From: JAWXBA01 sp048499805 | Lineage (GTDB): Bacteria; Gemmatimonadota; Gemmatimonadetes; Gemmatimonadales; GWC2-71-9 | Direction of reading: 5' to 3' | DNA: 64,000 bases | Assembly: GCA_048499805.1 (NCBI GenBank) | Contig: JASNZF010000001.1 | Coordinates: forward strand, 310,001 to 374,000 | Shown here: positions 40,065 through 48,295 of the stretch, in pieces | How the letters are laid out: each line of letters starts with the position of its first letter | How positions within the stretch are numbered: position 1 is the stretch's first letter | Notes under the pieces: generated by a model | What the model was told of the DNA's origin: nothing | Databases searched by the model: none | What the model saw: only the letters and a program-made list of their open reading frames with translations | Translations under genes and position numbers: made by a program

Positions 40065-40541
40065 CTACCGCTTCCAGAGCACGACCCACCAGTGGTGGTC
40101 GCTGCTGGTAGCGTGCACCGGTGCACTGGCCCACACCCCGCCGTAGGGCGATCCGGGCGGGGGTGTGAAGGTCACCACATAATGCCCACCGGGCATCATG
40201 GGCAGCACGAAGCGGCCGTCGGCGCGTGTCACGACCGACGCCACCGGTGGAATGTCGAGTTGGGTGTAGGCGGCCACCGTGACCCCGGCGATGCGGGGGG
40301 CGGTGGTGAGGCTATCGTTGCCCGCCCCCGGGGCGGAGGGCCCCACGACTGTCCCCTGGAAGAAACCCGGGGCCGGTGTCCCCACGGGGGGCGGTGGCGG
40401 GGTGCCCGTGCTGTCCGTGCTGCCATACTGGACCAGCCCATCGAGCGGCGAGGCATTGGGTCCGGCGCTGTCGGTGCAGGCGGCGGCAGACGCCAGCAGG
40501 CAGAGCGTCAGGGGGATCGACTTGCGGACACGGGGGGACAT
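40065..40541 (-). CDS. Lipoprotein with carboxypeptidase-regulatory-like domain
   Basis: A 158-residue protein. The signal peptide ends in LLASAAAC, and a Pro/Thr-rich spacer (STGTPPPPPVGTP) follows. A C-terminal beta-sandwich has the wording of carboxypeptidase-regulatory or transthyretin-like domains: IAGVTVAAYTQLDIPPVASVVTRADGRFVLPMMPGGHYVV. It is probably a surface lipoprotein; the function is unknown. ATG 40541 matches the signal peptide. Confidence 0.65.
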   Translation of the reverse strand: MSPRVRKSIPLTLCLLASAAACTDSAGPNASPLDGLVQYGSTDSTGTPPPPPVGTPAPGFFQGTVVGPSAPGAGNDSLTTAPRIAGVTVAAYTQLDIPPVASVVTRADGRFVLPMMPGGHYVVTFTPPPGSPYGGVWASAPVHATSSDHHWWVVLWKR

Positions 40542-40563
40542 GTCAGCCCTCGGGGTGGAGGCG

Positions 40564-40588
40564 GCGGCGTCTCCAACAGAGACGCCGC
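40564..40588. terminator. Hairpin downstream of the propeller gene
   Basis: Perfect 10-bp arms GCGGCGTCTC and GAGACGCCGC flank CAACA. It lies about 70 bp after the stop of the minus-strand gene ending at 40657. There is no U-tract, so it would be a weak or Rho-assisted terminator. Confidence 0.4.
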
Positions 40589-40656
40589 TCGCCGACCGGA
40601 CGACACAGGGGGTGGACCTGATCGGCGACTCACAAGCAGGGATGCCTGGCCCGCTC

Positions 40657-41790
40657 CTACGGTCGCGGGTGGCGCGCCAGGTGCTGCAGGTCGTCCGCAT
40701 CCCGGGTGACGACATAGGCATGCCTCTGCCCCAGGGCAACAACCTCCGCGCCGGCCGGCAACCTCACCTGGCCGATCCGGGTCCCGGCGGGGCTGAACCG
40801 GTCGTAGATGGCATCGGCGCCCGCATGCCGTCCCCGCAACACCCACGCCTCGCCCCCCGGCGCGATCAGCAGGCGCTCGAAGGGGGGCAGCGTCGTGGCA
40901 AACTCGTTGGTCTCCACCATCTGCGCGATCTGCGCCTCGGTCATCGGCGGCGAATGACCCATCCCCCCGTCGGGCCCCCGACCGCTGGTCGGGGAGCGAG
41001 TGACGAATTCGCGGACCCACGCCGTGCGGTCGGCCGGGCGGGTCGGCTCCGGCTGGTATCGATATGACGGCCCAGCCGTGACGCCGGCCGGGCCGGTGCG
41101 TTCGAGGTGGTAGTCGCCGGCGCGGACGATCAGCACCCCCCCCGAGGGCAGGACCCGCCAGGCATCCTGGGGCGCGAGCGCGATCATGGAGAACCCGGGT
41201 GTCATCCGCGGCCCTCGATGCACCGGCGGGGTGCTGCCCTTGACGATGGCGACGCGTTCGGATCGCGCCGTGACGAGGTCCAAGCGGAAGATTTCGAGGG
41301 AATCCGCCGGCAGGGGACTGGCGCCACGCGCCCACGCCGGCATGACGTAGTAGAGCCTGCCTCGTTCATCGACACCGCCCACCGAGCCCAGTCCCGGCGT
41401 CTCGGTTGAAATGGTGCGTGCGAATCGACCGTCTGGCCCCACGACGGTCAGCCGCCCATTGCCGACATCGGCGAGCAGGGTCGAATCCCCCGCCATCGGC
41501 CAGAGTGCGGCGGGGAGGCGGTATTCCTGGGGACCTGATCCCGTCCGTCCCAGAGGGGTGGCTCGACGGAACCCGGCATCGATCATCACCAACCGTTCCT
41601 CGATCCAATCGGTCACCAGCACGCGCCCGTCGGAGAGTTCCCTCACGCCCCTGACCTGCGAGAACTCCACGGAAACGACGGCGTCCGGCTCGGCGAGAGG
41701 TCGGATGGCCTGACCGCCGGCCAGGCCAGGGGTGACCGTGAGCAGGAGGAGTGCCGTGCGGGTGATCTGGTGCGGGATGGACAGGCCCAT
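40657..41790 (-). CDS. Exported 6-bladed propeller-like protein
   Basis: A 377-residue protein with signal peptide (TALLLLTVTPGLAGGQA). Strand-rich repeats resemble NHL/6-bladed propellers: GVRELSDGRVLVTDWIEERLVMID, PAALWPMAGDSTLLADVGNGRLTVVGPDGRF, AAPGGEAWVLRGRHAGADAIYDRFSPAG-like turns. Proteins of this build are common, unassigned secreted proteins in this phylum. ATG 41790 gives the signal peptide at once; an upstream frame to 41934 looks non-coding. It is divergent from the peptidase at 41953. Confidence 0.65.
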   Translation of the reverse strand: MGLSIPHQITRTALLLLTVTPGLAGGQAIRPLAEPDAVVSVEFSQVRGVRELSDGRVLVTDWIEERLVMIDAGFRRATPLGRTGSGPQEYRLPAALWPMAGDSTLLADVGNGRLTVVGPDGRFARTISTETPGLGSVGGVDERGRLYYVMPAWARGASPLPADSLEIFRLDLVTARSERVAIVKGSTPPVHRGPRMTPGFSMIALAPQDAWRVLPSGGVLIVRAGDYHLERTGPAGVTAGPSYRYQPEPTRPADRTAWVREFVTRSPTSGRGPDGGMGHSPPMTEAQIAQMVETNEFATTLPPFERLLIAPGGEAWVLRGRHAGADAIYDRFSPAGTRIGQVRLPAGAEVVALGQRHAYVVTRDADDLQHLARHPRP

Positions 41791-41952
41791 GTCATTCCCC
41801 GAGCGGGTGAGAAAGGCGAGGCGGGGTGCTGATCCCCCTACGGGGCCAACGCCGCGCAAGGTTCCACGAGCGGTCGTGTCCACCTCATACCCGGGACGGG
41901 AAGGCTTATCTTGGGGGGGATTCGTCCCCTGCACCCCTCCCCGGAGATGGCA

Positions 41953-43599
41953 ATGCGCACCACCCTGCTGTTCGCCGCCGGTATCGTCCTCGCGTCGGCC
42001 TGCGCCCGCACTGAGACCACCCCGGTCCCCGCGCTGGACGGCGCCCGCCTCATGGCCGATATCGCCATGCTCGCCTCGGACTCATTCCTGGGCCGGGCGC
42101 CCGGCAGCATCGGCGAGGACCGGACGGTGGAGTACCTGGAGCGGGAGTTTCGCGCCATGGGGCTGCAGCCCGGCAACCCGGACGGCACCTACATCCAGAA
42201 CGTGCCGTTGGTCGGGATCACGGCAGATCCCGGAATGGCGCTATCCATCGCGGGGGGCGGCGCTCCACTCCCGTCGATCTATCTCTATCGCCAGGGGTTC
42301 GTGGCGTGGACCCGCCACGTCGCCGATTCGGTTCAACTCGAGAACTCGGAACTGGTGTTCATCGGCTACGGCGCCCAGGCGCCCGAGTTCAACTGGGATG
42401 ACATCAAGGGGACCGACCTCAAGGGCAAGACCCTCGTGGTGCTGGTCAACGATCCTCCCCTGGCCGACACGACCCAGTTCGGTGGGCGGGCGATGACCTA
42501 CTATGGCCGCTGGACCTACAAGTTCGAGAAGGCCGCCGAACTGGGCGCCGCCGGCATGCTGATCGTGCACGAGGAAGGGCCGGCCGGATACCCGTGGGCG
42601 GTGGTGCAGGGAATGGGGGGCGAGAAGTTCGACCTGGTGACCCCCGACCGCAATCTCGGGCGGGCGTCCATGGAGGGATGGATCCACCTCGACGTGGCTC
42701 GCCAGCTCTTCGCCCGCGCAGGGCAGGACTTTGACAGCCTCAAGGCCAGGGCCCTGACCCGTGACTTTGCGCCGGTTCCGCTGGGACTCGCCGCGTCCAT
42801 CACCATCCGGAACACGCTGCGTACCGTGGATTCCCGCAATGTGGTGGCCAAGGTCGAGGGCAGCGACCCGGTGCTGAAGGACGAGTACATCATCTATGAC
42901 GCCCACTGGGATCACTTCGGCGTCGGGGAGCCGGTGGACGGCGATTCGATCTACAACGGCGCCTTCGACAATGCCTCCGGCACCGCGGGGCTGCTGGAGC
43001 TGGCCCGCGCCTTCCAGTCGCTCGAGGTCAAGCCGAAGCGGAGCATCCTGTTCCTTGCGGTCACCGCCGAGGAACAGGGGCTGCTGGGGTCGGAGTACTA
43101 CGCCCGCACCCCCCTCTACCCGCTGTCCAGTACGCTGGCAAACATCAACATGGATGAACTGAACATGGATGGCGCGACCTCCGATATCGTCGTCATCGGA
43201 CTGGGCGCCTCGGAACTGGACGACTACCTCCGGGAGGCCGCGGCCGATCAGGGTCGCACCCTCCGGCCTGATCCGGAGCCCGAGAAGGGGTTCTACTATC
43301 GCTCCGATCACTTCAACTTCGCCAAGGTCGGTGTGCCGGCGCTCTATACCAACGTCGGCGTCACCTTCCCAGGCCAGCCCGCGGACTACGGTGAACGGAC
43401 CCGTGCGGAGTACAACACCCAGCGTTATCACAAGCCGAGCGACGAGATCCAGCCGTCCTGGTCCCCCGACGGGGCGATCCAGGACCTGGCGCTGTTCTTC
43501 ACGGTGGGATACCGGGTGGCGCAGGCGGCCACCTTTCCCCAGTGGGCGCCCGGCAATGAGTTCCGGGCCCGGCGGGAGGCGAGCCTGGCCCCGAGGTGA
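41953..43599 (+). CDS. M28-family metallopeptidase lipoprotein with PA domain
   Basis: A 548-residue protein. The lipobox is VLASAC; a PA (protease-associated) insert covers about residues 105-240. An M28 zinc aminopeptidase domain has all ligands: His318 and Asp320 (DAHWDHFG), Asp339 (AFDNASGTAG), Glu373-Glu374 (TAEEQGLLGS), Asp401 (NINMDELNMDG) and His453 (RSDHFNF). It is probably an outer-membrane or periplasmic aminopeptidase that releases amino acids from peptides. ATG 41953 has GGAG six bases before it; ATG 41947 is too close to it. The TGA stop is part of the first unit of a heptad array. Confidence 0.9.
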   Translation: MRTTLLFAAGIVLASACARTETTPVPALDGARLMADIAMLASDSFLGRAPGSIGEDRTVEYLEREFRAMGLQPGNPDGTYIQNVPLVGITADPGMALSIAGGGAPLPSIYLYRQGFVAWTRHVADSVQLENSELVFIGYGAQAPEFNWDDIKGTDLKGKTLVVLVNDPPLADTTQFGGRAMTYYGRWTYKFEKAAELGAAGMLIVHEEGPAGYPWAVVQGMGGEKFDLVTPDRNLGRASMEGWIHLDVARQLFARAGQDFDSLKARALTRDFAPVPLGLAASITIRNTLRTVDSRNVVAKVEGSDPVLKDEYIIYDAHWDHFGVGEPVDGDSIYNGAFDNASGTAGLLELARAFQSLEVKPKRSILFLAVTAEEQGLLGSEYYARTPLYPLSSTLANINMDELNMDGATSDIVVIGLGASELDDYLREAAADQGRTLRPDPEPEKGFYYRSDHFNFAKVGVPALYTNVGVTFPGQPADYGERTRAEYNTQRYHKPSDEIQPSWSPDGAIQDLALFFTVGYRVAQAATFPQWAPGNEFRARREASLAPR

Positions 43600-43682
43600 G
43601 AAGTTGGAAGCGAGAAGCGAGAAGTCAGGCCGTGGTGCAGGCCCCAGCTTCTCGCTTCTCCCTCCTCGCTTCTCCCTTCTAA
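43596..43682. repeat. Opposed heptad arrays between convergent genes (array f)
   Basis: Left arm 43596-43623: GTGAGAA, GTTGGAA, GCGAGAA, GCGAGAA. Right arm 43648-43682: CTTCTCG, CTTCTCC, CTCCTCG, CTTCTCC, CTTCTAA. Both flanking stop codons lie inside heptad units. The arms are roughly complementary and could form a long imperfect stem across a 24-bp loop. Confidence 0.85.
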
Positions 43683-44632
43683 TACACTCCCAGGTCCCGC
43701 CCCGACACCACCCGGCCGCTGAAGGTCCCCCGCACTTCCTGGAGAAGCGCGTCGTCGGACGTTCCCATGTGCAACTGGTGATAGAGGAGGAGCAGGGTGG
43801 GCCGGGCCTCGGTGGCCAGCCGTCCGAGATCGGCGGCCCCGGTGTGCGCCAGGCCGTGATAGGCCTGCCACTCCGGGGTGCGCTTGGCGAACCCGGTGTC
43901 AGAATACACCTCGTGCACCAGGACGTCGCAGCCGTTGCAGGCGGCAATCAACGCCTCGCTGTAGCGGGTGTCACCGGAGACCACGATGACCCGGTCGGCG
44001 GTCTCGAACCGGTACCCCCACGCCTCGGCCCAGTCGGCGTGGGGCACCGGGACCGCGGTCACCGTCACCAGCGAGTCCTGGTACACCACACCCGCCTGCA
44101 CCCGGTGCACCTCGCTCCGCCAGCCGGTAGCGTTCTGGGGCTGGAGCCCGTCAACCCGGTTCCGGATGTCTGCGTCGTAGGCCATCGTCAGGTGCGACAT
44201 CAGGGCATCGGCGCCGGTGGGACCGTAGACTTCGAGCGGCTCGGTTCGCTCGAGCACCCAGGGCGTCAGGAGGAGGTCGGCCATCCCGATGGTGTGGTCG
44301 CTGTGCAGGTGGGTCAGGAATACCCGCCGGAGCTTGGTGACTGGGATCCCGGCGGCAACGGCCCGCCGGACCACGCCGGCACCGGCGTCCACCAGATAGG
44401 GCTCACCGTTGACCACGATCGCCACCGCCGGCCCGAACCGGGCCGTGTCGGGGTTGGGGTTGCCGGTGCCCAGAAGGACCACATGGGTGCCGCGCGAGAG
44501 GTCCACCGCGCTGTCGGCCACCGTGGCGGCGCGCGTGGCCGCCTGGGGCGACCGCTCCTCCCCCCCGCAGGCCGCGACCGCCACGAGTGGCAGGAGGCGG
44601 CGCAGGCGGCACCACCGCGTCACGCCGGTCAT
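43679..44632 (-). CDS. MBL-fold metallo-hydrolase lipoprotein
   Basis: A 317-residue protein. The signal peptide has lipobox VAVAAC, and a metallo-beta-lactamase domain follows with THLHSDHTIGMADLL (zinc motif HxHxDH), VIVVSGDTRYSE (Asp ligand) and a late His in LLLLYHQLH. The wording is close to the RNase Z/arylsulfatase-like branch of MBL proteins, but export argues for a small-molecule or lactone-type substrate. ATG 44632 overlaps the stop of the ChaN-like gene (ATGA). It is the last gene of a three-gene operon, and its stop codon lies in array f. Confidence 0.88.
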   Translation of the reverse strand: MTGVTRWCRLRRLLPLVAVAACGGEERSPQAATRAATVADSAVDLSRGTHVVLLGTGNPNPDTARFGPAVAIVVNGEPYLVDAGAGVVRRAVAAGIPVTKLRRVFLTHLHSDHTIGMADLLLTPWVLERTEPLEVYGPTGADALMSHLTMAYDADIRNRVDGLQPQNATGWRSEVHRVQAGVVYQDSLVTVTAVPVPHADWAEAWGYRFETADRVIVVSGDTRYSEALIAACNGCDVLVHEVYSDTGFAKRTPEWQAYHGLAHTGAADLGRLATEARPTLLLLYHQLHMGTSDDALLQEVRGTFSGRVVSGRDLGVY

Positions 44633-45567
44633 GGCGCCGGGGGGGTGGGCTTCAGGACATACACCAGCCAGTCGCCCCGCTTCTTCTCGGCCTTGCGGTC
44701 CACCGCATCCAGGTCTGCCACCGGCATCCCGGTCACGACCGCGATCCGGCTGCCCTTGGGCAGCCGGGACTTGACCCGGCTCACGGTGCCGAGGTGGAAG
44801 TCACTGTGGAAGGCGCCATTCATGTGAACGACCAGGGTACCGGGGGACCACGCCGCGGCGATCGACTCGGCCATCGTCTCGTCCTTGACGCACTGGGCCT
44901 GGTAGATCCTGAGCAGCGTCTGGCGGGCCGCCTCCGGGTCTTCGGGGCCCCCACCATGATTGGTGGGCATCCCCGCCATGGTCGCCAGGAACCGCTTGGC
45001 GTAGTCGTCGTTCTCCGGGCAGGAGAGCTGGCTCGCGGCGTGGGCCCGCCGGTCGGCCGGGATGGTGTCCAGGTAGGCCAGGCCGGCCCGCGACACCGCC
45101 GAGGCCATCGGCCGGGGCACGTTGGCCGCGACCACCGGCCACCCGCGGGCCTTGGCCAGTTCCACCAGCCCGCGGTAGTCGGTGGCGTAGCGAGGCCAGG
45201 GCCGGCTGCCGGCCAGGAACTCCTCCTCGCCGAGCTGCCCCGCGGCATAGGCGGTCACCTGTGGCTGGACGTCCCGCTCGAACATCTCGAGCGACAGGAC
45301 GACCTGGTCCCGCCGCCGGCCGATCGCCTCGAGGAGGGCCAGCTGCATCCGGTGCGTGGCGGGATCGTCATGCTGCTCGCCGAAGAAGACCACATCCGCC
45401 TGCGCCAGCTCGGCGGCCATCGCCTCGAAGTCCTCCACGCGCTGCTTCTTGGTCAGGATGACGCGATGCGGCACGTACGAGGGGGTGGGGGCCTGGGCGA
45501 CCATGGCGGTCGGCAGGAGGAGGGCGGCGGTGCAGGCGGTGGCCGCCCATCGGGACGAGCGCTTCAT
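44629..45567 (-). CDS. ChaN-like (haem-binding uptake) protein
   Basis: A 312-residue exported protein (signal peptide ending MVAQA). It belongs to the ChaN/PF04187 family: VVFFGEQHDDPATHRMQLALLEAI, LSLEMFERDVQPQVTAY, PRYATDYRGLVELAKARGWPVVAANVPR and TLVVHMNGAFHSDFHLGTVSRV. Relatives bind haem or take part in iron uptake. It overlaps both neighbours by four bases (ATGA), so it is translated from one mRNA with the MBL lipoprotein and the upstream membrane protein. Confidence 0.85.
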   Translation of the reverse strand: MKRSSRWAATACTAALLLPTAMVAQAPTPSYVPHRVILTKKQRVEDFEAMAAELAQADVVFFGEQHDDPATHRMQLALLEAIGRRRDQVVLSLEMFERDVQPQVTAYAAGQLGEEEFLAGSRPWPRYATDYRGLVELAKARGWPVVAANVPRPMASAVSRAGLAYLDTIPADRRAHAASQLSCPENDDYAKRFLATMAGMPTNHGGGPEDPEAARQTLLRIYQAQCVKDETMAESIAAAWSPGTLVVHMNGAFHSDFHLGTVSRVKSRLPKGSRIAVVTGMPVADLDAVDRKAEKKRGDWLVYVLKPTPPAP

Positions 45568-45947
45568 CGGGACTCCGGAGGGGGGTGTCGTTGGGTGCCG
45601 CCTGGATTGCCCAGGTGGCGGCCCTGGAGGATCATGCGGGCGGCCTCGCTGGCCGGGCCCGGAGCGCGAGCCATGCGCTCGAGGGTGGCGTCGTCCTGCC
45701 GGCCCAGCTCGGCCAGGAGCAGCATCTGGGCGGCCGAACCGGTGCTCGATTCCTGGGCCTGGGTCCGTTCGCGCACGTTTCGGATGCCGATCCACCCCGC
45801 CAGCGCCAGGCAGGTCCCGGCCCAGACCAGCCCCGAGGCCAGCCCGTCGCGCTCGCCCGCCTGGACGGCCCGGAGCGTCACCACCAGCCAGTAGGTGGCC
45901 AGGCCCACCAGCAGCCACATCGCCGCGCGCCACAGCGTTCGTCGCAT
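45564..45947 (-). CDS. Small membrane protein with two helices
   Basis: A 127-residue protein: two transmembrane helices (about 8-28 and 39-56), then a charged helical cytosolic part (VRERTQAQESSTGSAAQMLLLAELGRQDDATLERMARAPG). No known family. It is the first gene of the ChaN/MBL operon, overlapping chaN-like by ATGA. A heptad array begins about 44 bp upstream of its start. Confidence 0.65.
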   Translation of the reverse strand: MRRTLWRAAMWLLVGLATYWLVVTLRAVQAGERDGLASGLVWAGTCLALAGWIGIRNVRERTQAQESSTGSAAQMLLLAELGRQDDATLERMARAPGPASEAARMILQGRHLGNPGGTQRHPPPESR

Positions 45948-45990
45948 CGTCGCCACCTCGGATGGAGTTCCGCAGGACTGCCCGTGCGCC

Positions 45991-46079
45991 CCTTCTCCTG
46001 CCCATTGCCCACCGCTCACTGCTTGCTTCGCACTGCACACTTCTCACTTCTCGCTTCTCACTTCTCGCTTCTCGCTTCA
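45991..46079. repeat. Heptad array (array g)
   Basis: Thirteen 7-bp units in one register, drifting from CCTTCTC, CTGCCCA, TTGCCCA, CCGCTCA, CTGCTTG, CTTCGCA and CTGCACA to CTTCTCA/CTTCTCG alternating, ending on the stop codon of the GroES-like gene. It shows how units diverge while the 7-bp period is kept. Confidence 0.9.
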
Positions 46080-46454
46080 GATCGGCAAATCATCCCGGAT
46101 CAGTAGAAGGATCGCCGCCAGCGGCACGACGAGGTAGGTCTTCTCCTCGAACTTGACCTCGACGGCGGCCTTGCGGAAGAACAGCGCCTGGTCGCCCACC
46201 TTGGCCTGCATGGGACGGTAGCGGGGTCCGGAGGACCGGTACTCGAGCTTCCAGGGCTCGTCCTCGCTGGTACCGGGGTCGGGAATCGGGTCCCCCGGCC
46301 CGGTGGCGACGATCAGGCCGCTCTGCACCGCCTGGGTGTCAATGGCGGAGGCCGGCAGGTAGAGGCCGACCTTGGTGCGCTCCTCGCCGTCCTCGGGGGT
46401 CACCAGGACCCGGTCGCCGACGACCAGGAGCCGCTTGGGCGGGAAGGCGTCCAT
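46077..46454 (-). CDS. GroES/Cpn10-like protein without adjacent GroEL
   Basis: A 125-residue protein with the Cpn10 fold: LLVVGDRVLVTPEDGEERTKVGLYLP at the start and KVGDQALFFRKAAVEVKFEEKTYLVVPLAAILLLI at the end, framing a mobile-loop-like stretch. A 25-residue insert (about 60-85, DPIPDPGTSEDEPWKLEY) replaces the usual roof loop. Normal GroES is about 95 residues and sits next to groEL; here the neighbour is greA, 5 bp upstream. It may be a divergent co-chaperonin or a different use of the fold. The stop codon lies at the end of array g. Confidence 0.8.
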   Translation of the reverse strand: MDAFPPKRLLVVGDRVLVTPEDGEERTKVGLYLPASAIDTQAVQSGLIVATGPGDPIPDPGTSEDEPWKLEYRSSGPRYRPMQAKVGDQALFFRKAAVEVKFEEKTYLVVPLAAILLLIRDDLPI

Positions 46455-46459
46455 GGGGG

Positions 46460-46939
46460 TCAGGTGCCGCCGTGCACGGTGACGAGCTCGAGGATCCGCA
46501 GGCTGCGGCGGCCGTTGGGGAGCTGGAGCTCGACCTCGTCGCCGACCTTGCCGTTGCGCAGGGCCCGCCCCAGCGGCGACGCCAGGCTGATGTGGCCCTC
46601 GTCGATGTCCATCATCTCGGGGAGCACCAGCATGTACGTGTCCTGCTCTCCAGTGGCCAGGTCGGTCACCGTAACCCGGGAACCCAGGCCGACCCGGTCC
46701 AGGGGGGCCTCGGTACCGGCCAGCTGGCTCAACTGGCTCAGCCGCTGGTGGAGCTGCCCCAGCCGGGCCTGGACGAGCTGCTGGCGCTCGAGGGCCGCCT
46801 TGTACTCGCTGTTCTCGCGCAGGTCGCCCATTTCGACCGCCGTGGCGATCGCCTGGGGCAGGGTGACAGTGAGCTCATGGCTCAGGGCCTCGATCTCCTT
46901 GCCCAGCTTCTCGCGCATTTCCTGGATCATCGACGCCAT
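46460..46939 (-). CDS. greA: Transcription elongation factor GreA
   Basis: A 159-residue GreA/GreB protein, the normal length. The N-terminal coiled coil contains the acidic tip region EMGDLRENSEYKAALERQQ; the C-terminal FKBP-like domain has GSRVTVTDLATGEQDTYMLV and SPLGRALRNGKVGDEVELQLPNG. It rescues backtracked RNA polymerase by stimulating transcript cleavage. Two ATGs are possible (46939 or 46930), neither with a Shine-Dalgarno sequence. A strong hairpin plus U-tract lies just before the start, which suggests attenuation control. It is cotranscribed with the GroES-like gene. Confidence 0.92.
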   Translation of the reverse strand: MASMIQEMREKLGKEIEALSHELTVTLPQAIATAVEMGDLRENSEYKAALERQQLVQARLGQLHQRLSQLSQLAGTEAPLDRVGLGSRVTVTDLATGEQDTYMLVLPEMMDIDEGHISLASPLGRALRNGKVGDEVELQLPNGRRSLRILELVTVHGGT

Positions 46940-46943
46940 CCAC

Positions 46944-46979
46944 AAAAAAAGGTCCGCCCGGCGAGGTCGCTCGCCGGGC
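46944..46979 (-). terminator. Attenuator-like hairpin in the greA leader
   Basis: Perfect 10-bp arms (GCCCGGCGAG, loop of 4, CTCGCCGGGC on the minus strand: 46979-46956), then five bases and seven U (46950-46944). It ends 4 bases before the first greA ATG. It has the form of an intrinsic terminator inside the greA leader. Confidence 0.6.
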
Positions 46980-47072
46980 CGGTGGGGATCCTCCGTGGAA
47001 TATGGGGCGGCGACCGGGTGCGGGGAAGAGGGTGGGGGGGCGCGCCGCCCCGACCAGCCGACCGGATTTTCC

Positions 47073-47101
47073 TTGACTGCATTGGGGGGACATGGTACAA
47101 T
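47073..47101 (+). promoter_or_regulatory. Sigma70-type promoter of the cox operon
   Basis: TTGACT (47073-47078), 17-bp spacer, TACAAT (47096-47101). The transcript would start near 47108, leaving a leader of about 60 bases before the ATG at 47167. Confidence 0.7.
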
Positions 47102-47166
47102 CCGCCCGGTATTTTGCGGGCCGTTCCCGCCCATCGCTGGTTTCTTGCGCACGGGATGTCTGCCTC

Positions 47167-48279
47167 ATGGCACTGAGCACCGGTTTGCTCCGGCGCTTCC
47201 GGCCCTATCTGGCCGGTGCGCTGACGCTCGCCCTGCTGGTTCTCGTCGGGTGCACCACCAACGAGGCCACCTATCCCCAGACCACCCTCGCCCCCAAGAG
47301 CGACTTCACCAGGATGGTGGACGACCTCTTGCAGACCACCTTCTTCTGGGCAGTGCTGGTCTTCGTCCTGGTCGAGAGCGCGCTGCTCTTCGCGATCTGG
47401 AAGTTCCGGGGCAAGCCCGGCGACGCCGAGCCGAAGCAGGTCCACGGCAACGTCCTCCTCGAGCTGGTCTGGACCGCGATCCCGACCCTGATCCTGGTGG
47501 CCATCGCGGTGCCCACCGTCCGGACGATCTTCCAGACCTCCGCCAGTCCCACCGCCCCCGACATCGAGATCGAGGTCATCGGGCACCAGTGGTGGTGGGA
47601 GTACCGGTACCCGGCCCTTGGCGTCGTCACCGCCAACGAGCTGCACGTGCCGGTCGGCAAGACGATCTCCCTCAAGATGTGGAGCGCCGACGTGCTCCAC
47701 AGCTTCTGGAGCCCGCAGCTGGCGGCCAAGCGGGACGTCTTCCCGCAGGGACCGCGCTTCCAGAAGATCAACCCGCTCTGGTTCAAGGCCGACACCACCG
47801 GCGACTTCAGCGGCCAGTGCGCCGAGTTCTGCGGGATCCAGCATGCCCGCATGGGGCTCCGCGTCATCGTCCAGACCGAGGCGGAGTTCGATGCGTGGGT
47901 GGCCCAGCAGCGGATCGGCTCGCCGCTCGTCAACGGCGGGGTCGTGCCGCCCGCCACCGACAGCGCCGGCACCCCGCTGCCCCCGGACAGCCTGATGGCC
48001 GTCGGCGCCCAGACCTTCCAGGCCGCGGGCTGCATCGCCTGCCACGCCATGGTCGGCACCCCGCTGGCGGGGACCACGTCGCTCATGGGCCCGAACCTCT
48101 CCCATGTCGGCAGCCGGCGCACCATCGGCGCCAACATGTACGCCAACACCCCCGAGAACCTCGCCAACTGGCTCCGGGATCCCCAGGGGATGAAGGAAGG
48201 GTCGCTGATGGTCCTGCCGCGACCGCTGACCGAGGACGAAATCACCACGCTGGTGGCATACCTGCGGGCGCACCAGTAA
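47167..48279 (+). CDS. coxB: Cytochrome c oxidase subunit II with fused cytochrome c (caa3 type)
   Basis: A 370-residue protein. It has a lipoprotein signal peptide (VLVGC), two transmembrane helices (about 57-78 and 96-118), a cupredoxin domain with the CuA site Cys218, Cys222, His226 and Met229 (GQCAEFCGIQHARM), and a C-terminal class I cytochrome c with CIACH (289-293). The caa3 layout lets electrons enter through the fused cytochrome c. ATG 47167 starts the four-gene oxidase operon and has its own consensus-like promoter. Assembly genes (sco, ctaA/B, ctaG) are not in the window. Confidence 0.95.
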   Translation: MALSTGLLRRFRPYLAGALTLALLVLVGCTTNEATYPQTTLAPKSDFTRMVDDLLQTTFFWAVLVFVLVESALLFAIWKFRGKPGDAEPKQVHGNVLLELVWTAIPTLILVAIAVPTVRTIFQTSASPTAPDIEIEVIGHQWWWEYRYPALGVVTANELHVPVGKTISLKMWSADVLHSFWSPQLAAKRDVFPQGPRFQKINPLWFKADTTGDFSGQCAEFCGIQHARMGLRVIVQTEAEFDAWVAQQRIGSPLVNGGVVPPATDSAGTPLPPDSLMAVGAQTFQAAGCIACHAMVGTPLAGTTSLMGPNLSHVGSRRTIGANMYANTPENLANWLRDPQGMKEGSLMVLPRPLTEDEITTLVAYLRAHQ

Positions 48280-48295
48280 CCGGGATACCAGACAC

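Noticed and set aside
36866..40111. 1081-residue plus-strand frame opposite the propeller protein
   Set aside because: The minus strand encodes a signal peptide and clear BNR repeats; the plus frame has no recognisable domain and is a shadow.
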